From NCBI RefSeq assembly GCF_000003815.2, contig NC_049984.1:9339805-9403804 (forward strand): DNA of 64,000 nucleotides, written 5' to 3'. The notes under the pieces are model-generated. The model worked only from the letters and a program-made list of their open reading frames with translations, was not told the origin of the DNA and ran no database searches. The stretch is from Branchiostoma floridae (Eukaryota > Chordata > Leptocardii > Amphioxiformes > Branchiostomatidae). Each line of letters begins with the position of its first letter. Positions within the stretch are counted from its first letter, which is position 1. This document shows positions 61,588-64,000 of this stretch, in pieces. Made by a program: the position numbers and the translations under genes.

Positions 61588-64000
61588 TGCGGAACTGTTG
61601 TCCTCGCTCTGTACAACAATGTAAATGGTAACACAGGCTATAACACGGGACACGTTCACCCCGAAACGTCATGGCGGTCATACCAACGTGCAACAAAGGG
61701 GGAAGATTTGGCACAATAGACTAAAATATGGTAAAATAGCTATTTCTGTTGTTGATTGCTTTTATGCCACTAACTAAGACAAAATATCTGTAGAAGTACT
61801 TACTGATGTAGCAACTTCTTTCTTTGTTACTTACTGTGACTGTCAAAATTGTAATAGGCCGTCCCTATTATGATAGTGGGTTGTTCCATTTCCCATCATG
61901 CCAGACGGGAAAGGGAGAGCGAGAACAAACATTTGTCACAGTGTTTACCCAACATGTTTTTGTGGTGTCAGTTTCTTTCCACGGGGTATATGTGATATCA
62001 AGGACACGTCGCATGGTCTACAACAACAGCATCAGAACTAAACAAGACGCAGGTATCCTTATCCCATCTCTACGTCACAATATACGGGACAAAAACCAAG
62101 GAGCTTTTGCAAAAACTGAGCAAGGGCGTTTGTGACTCCCAGAAGAATTGGTGATCTAGTCGGATTAACCAATAGAGATCAGGAGATTAACGGATCATTT
62201 ACCGTTTATGGGCCTTTATGTTATCAATGAGGTTATGAGGATTATGCAATCCCTGTGGACTATTGATCTCTGGGATATCAGCAGCGGCCTTGGCATAAAT
62301 CAAAAACACTTCGGCAGACTTCCGTAAACAGTAAAGTGCAATGTCCGATGATTGTCAGAGATAGCCAACTACACACTCGGGAACATTGGCATGTAGACTC
62401 TGTGTGGGGGACAACTGTCGTATAGACTTGATCTAGACACGGTTCTACATCTATTGTTACAGAATTAGAATAACGTTCCTATATAGCTAGTTATAGCTAT
62501 ACAATATCTTTGCTTTGCCTTGCATTGTACCCAGTTTACAATTGTGCAATAAACTTTGACTTGACTTGACTTGACTTGACTAGAGGTTCTCAAAGGCAAC
62601 AGAACCTCCTTGGCAGAAGCCAGTTTAGAGATTTACCCAGACATTCCGAGTAGAAGCCTTCCCGCCGCTCACATAAAGTTCACTGCTATTTTGGTGTCGT
62701 CCACTCGTGACCCACTTCTGATATGACGCAAGAAAACAACATGCGTCGCCGTACGCACTGGGGTGATGTACGCAATGCGCATTACCATGATTGGGTCCGA
62801 TCGATTGAGTGCGACACAAGGAACTGCGACACAAGGAATAATCACCGAGAAGATAAATGGATTGCGTTAATTTGGCATGAAGAATTTGTAGTACTACGTC
62901 TTTCATATCGGGTGGCCAAGCCTAAGTATCATCCTAGTTAATGATAGTTTGCCGGGGCTCCCATACTTTACTCGCCGGCCAAAATTTGATACATAAACTA
63001 GAGTTCGGCGACCTCATACCTCCATGAAAATTTAGAGCTTTTGTAAATTTTATGCAATGAACATAATTTAACATTAACATAATTTATGCATGGTGTTGTT
63101 CATCATTGACTAACGTACACATGTCACAATGATAAAATTCCCATCATTAATCATAAAGAGGTTTTGCAATTTGTACATAAATTATGCAAATAAGTTCCTC
63201 ATTACCATATTTGGTTTCTGCTTATATTCCACCTATCATGATTAACAAGTGTTACATTTATTGAAGTCCAGTTATATTGCAAACAATGGAATTATACAAT
63301 GTCCTCATTAATAATGCAAATTAAGTCCTTATTTGCATAACATGCATATAATTACGAACATCTTTGCCCAAGCTACCTGCATGCCAAAGATTATGTCAAT
63401 CCGTCGATCCTTTCTGCAGTTATCCTCTTTGGAGTGTCTTTACAAAAAAGCCCCTGCAGTTCCGAAATTAAATGTTAGGGGGCTGAAACCTGCCCCACTT
63501 TGTCATGACACTGCAAGCTATCTACCACCTGAATGTCAAGACCCTATCACGTCCGGACAAGAGATACATAAACAAGGTAGAGAGTATGTTTCAGAATTCA
63601 TAACAAACACCTGCGACACATTGATGTAAGATGTTTACTGATTATGCAAAATATATATAACAGTGCTCATTATTGATGTCGGTATGTATGTACATCTTTG
63701 AAGCAGCAAGGAAATATAAACATGTATCTATTCATTTGCATAGCAAATATATACAAGTATCTCTTGCTCTTTCTATATACATATATGTAGATATGATATT
63801 CGTACATATAAACGTTATATATCCTCTGTATATAAACCATACCTAAACTTTTGCACACATGAGTATCAAATATGCATTGTCAATAGTGCAGAAAAGTAAA
63901 CTTTAAAGATTCTTTGCGCAAAGAAGTTTAGTCTTCATGCAAGTTAGGGTGTATCATCAGCATGATCAAGGGTTAAGGAAATACAGACCATGTCGTGGTC
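61588..64000. other. Upstream region of sphingosine kinase
   Basis: Holds the presumed 5' UTR and promoter of the minus-strand gene; ATGGCGG near 61670 is a possible YY1-type site. Further out is a retroposon tail (62390-62580) and AT-rich repeats with ATGCAAAT-like blocks at 63040-63350. No exon recognised. Confidence 0.4.
62390..62580 (+). mobile_element. 3' end of a retroposon with (TTGAC)5 tail
   Basis: A segment ends with AATAAA (62548-62553) and then five TTGAC units (62556-62580). An AATAAA next to a short tandem tail is typical of non-LTR elements that end in a microsatellite rather than poly(A). The 5' limit is a guess. Confidence 0.55.

Noticed and set aside
61588-61659. N-terminal hydrophobic extension of sphingosine kinase (MNVSRVIACVTIYIVV)
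   Set aside because: The apparent start is GTG, an in-frame stop lies just upstream, and a splice acceptor precedes the ATG at 61587.
1-64000. CRISPR arrays, prokaryotic operons or defence islands
   Set aside because: The window is intron-containing animal DNA; no regularly spaced direct repeats with unique spacers were seen.

Overview
The window is eukaryotic nuclear DNA from a compact, repeat-littered invertebrate chordate genome. The split genes, GT-AG introns, protein similarity to vertebrate families, many short fold-back elements and a CGCGGT-rich dispersed repeat all suggest amphioxus (Branchiostoma). That genus assignment is inference. Eight protein-coding genes can be assembled by following reading frame across splice sites. 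Junctions were checked by phase and by remembered family sequences; no database search was run.

Layout, left to right. 231-8747 (+): the C-terminal four fifths of VPS35, the retromer core; its first ~170 codons lie off the window. 12429-24739 (+): a 14-exon 5'-nucleotidase-family metallophosphoesterase with a predicted myristoylated and palmitoylated N-terminus and a 597-residue Lys/Thr/Glu/Pro/Ala tail. Its introns hold a truncated Ty3/Gypsy-type LTR element, a tRNA-derived SINE-like unit and a MITE. 28453-26739 (-): SYS1, a Golgi membrane protein. 30065-31588 (+): COX4, cytochrome c oxidase subunit 4, arranged head-to-head with SYS1. 38218-32928 (-): an 11-exon coiled-coil gene resembling vertebrate C20orf96. 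38986-42511 (+): an SR splicing factor (SRSF3/7 type), head-to-head with the coiled-coil gene. 48105-49693 (+): a short-chain dehydrogenase of HSDL2 type without an SCP2 domain. 61587-51839 (-): a complete 647-codon sphingosine kinase whose intron 3 contains a 100-N assembly gap.

The genes are mostly unrelated housekeeping functions: endosomal sorting, Golgi trafficking, respiration, splicing and lipid signalling. They do not form an operon or one pathway. Human relatives of several (VPS35, COX4I1, SYS1, COX4I2, C20orf96) lie on chromosomes 16 and 20, which hints at an old chordate linkage block.

I found no CRISPR array, prokaryotic defence system or clearly new multi-gene system. The most unusual items are the acylated nucleotidase-like protein with its long repeat tail, a sphingosine-kinase splice acceptor built on a (GATT)11 microsatellite, repeated partial duplication of exon/splice-site segments in VPS35, an SDR lacking the usual catalytic serine, and several distinct fold-back transposon families, one with a clean 9-bp target-site duplication.
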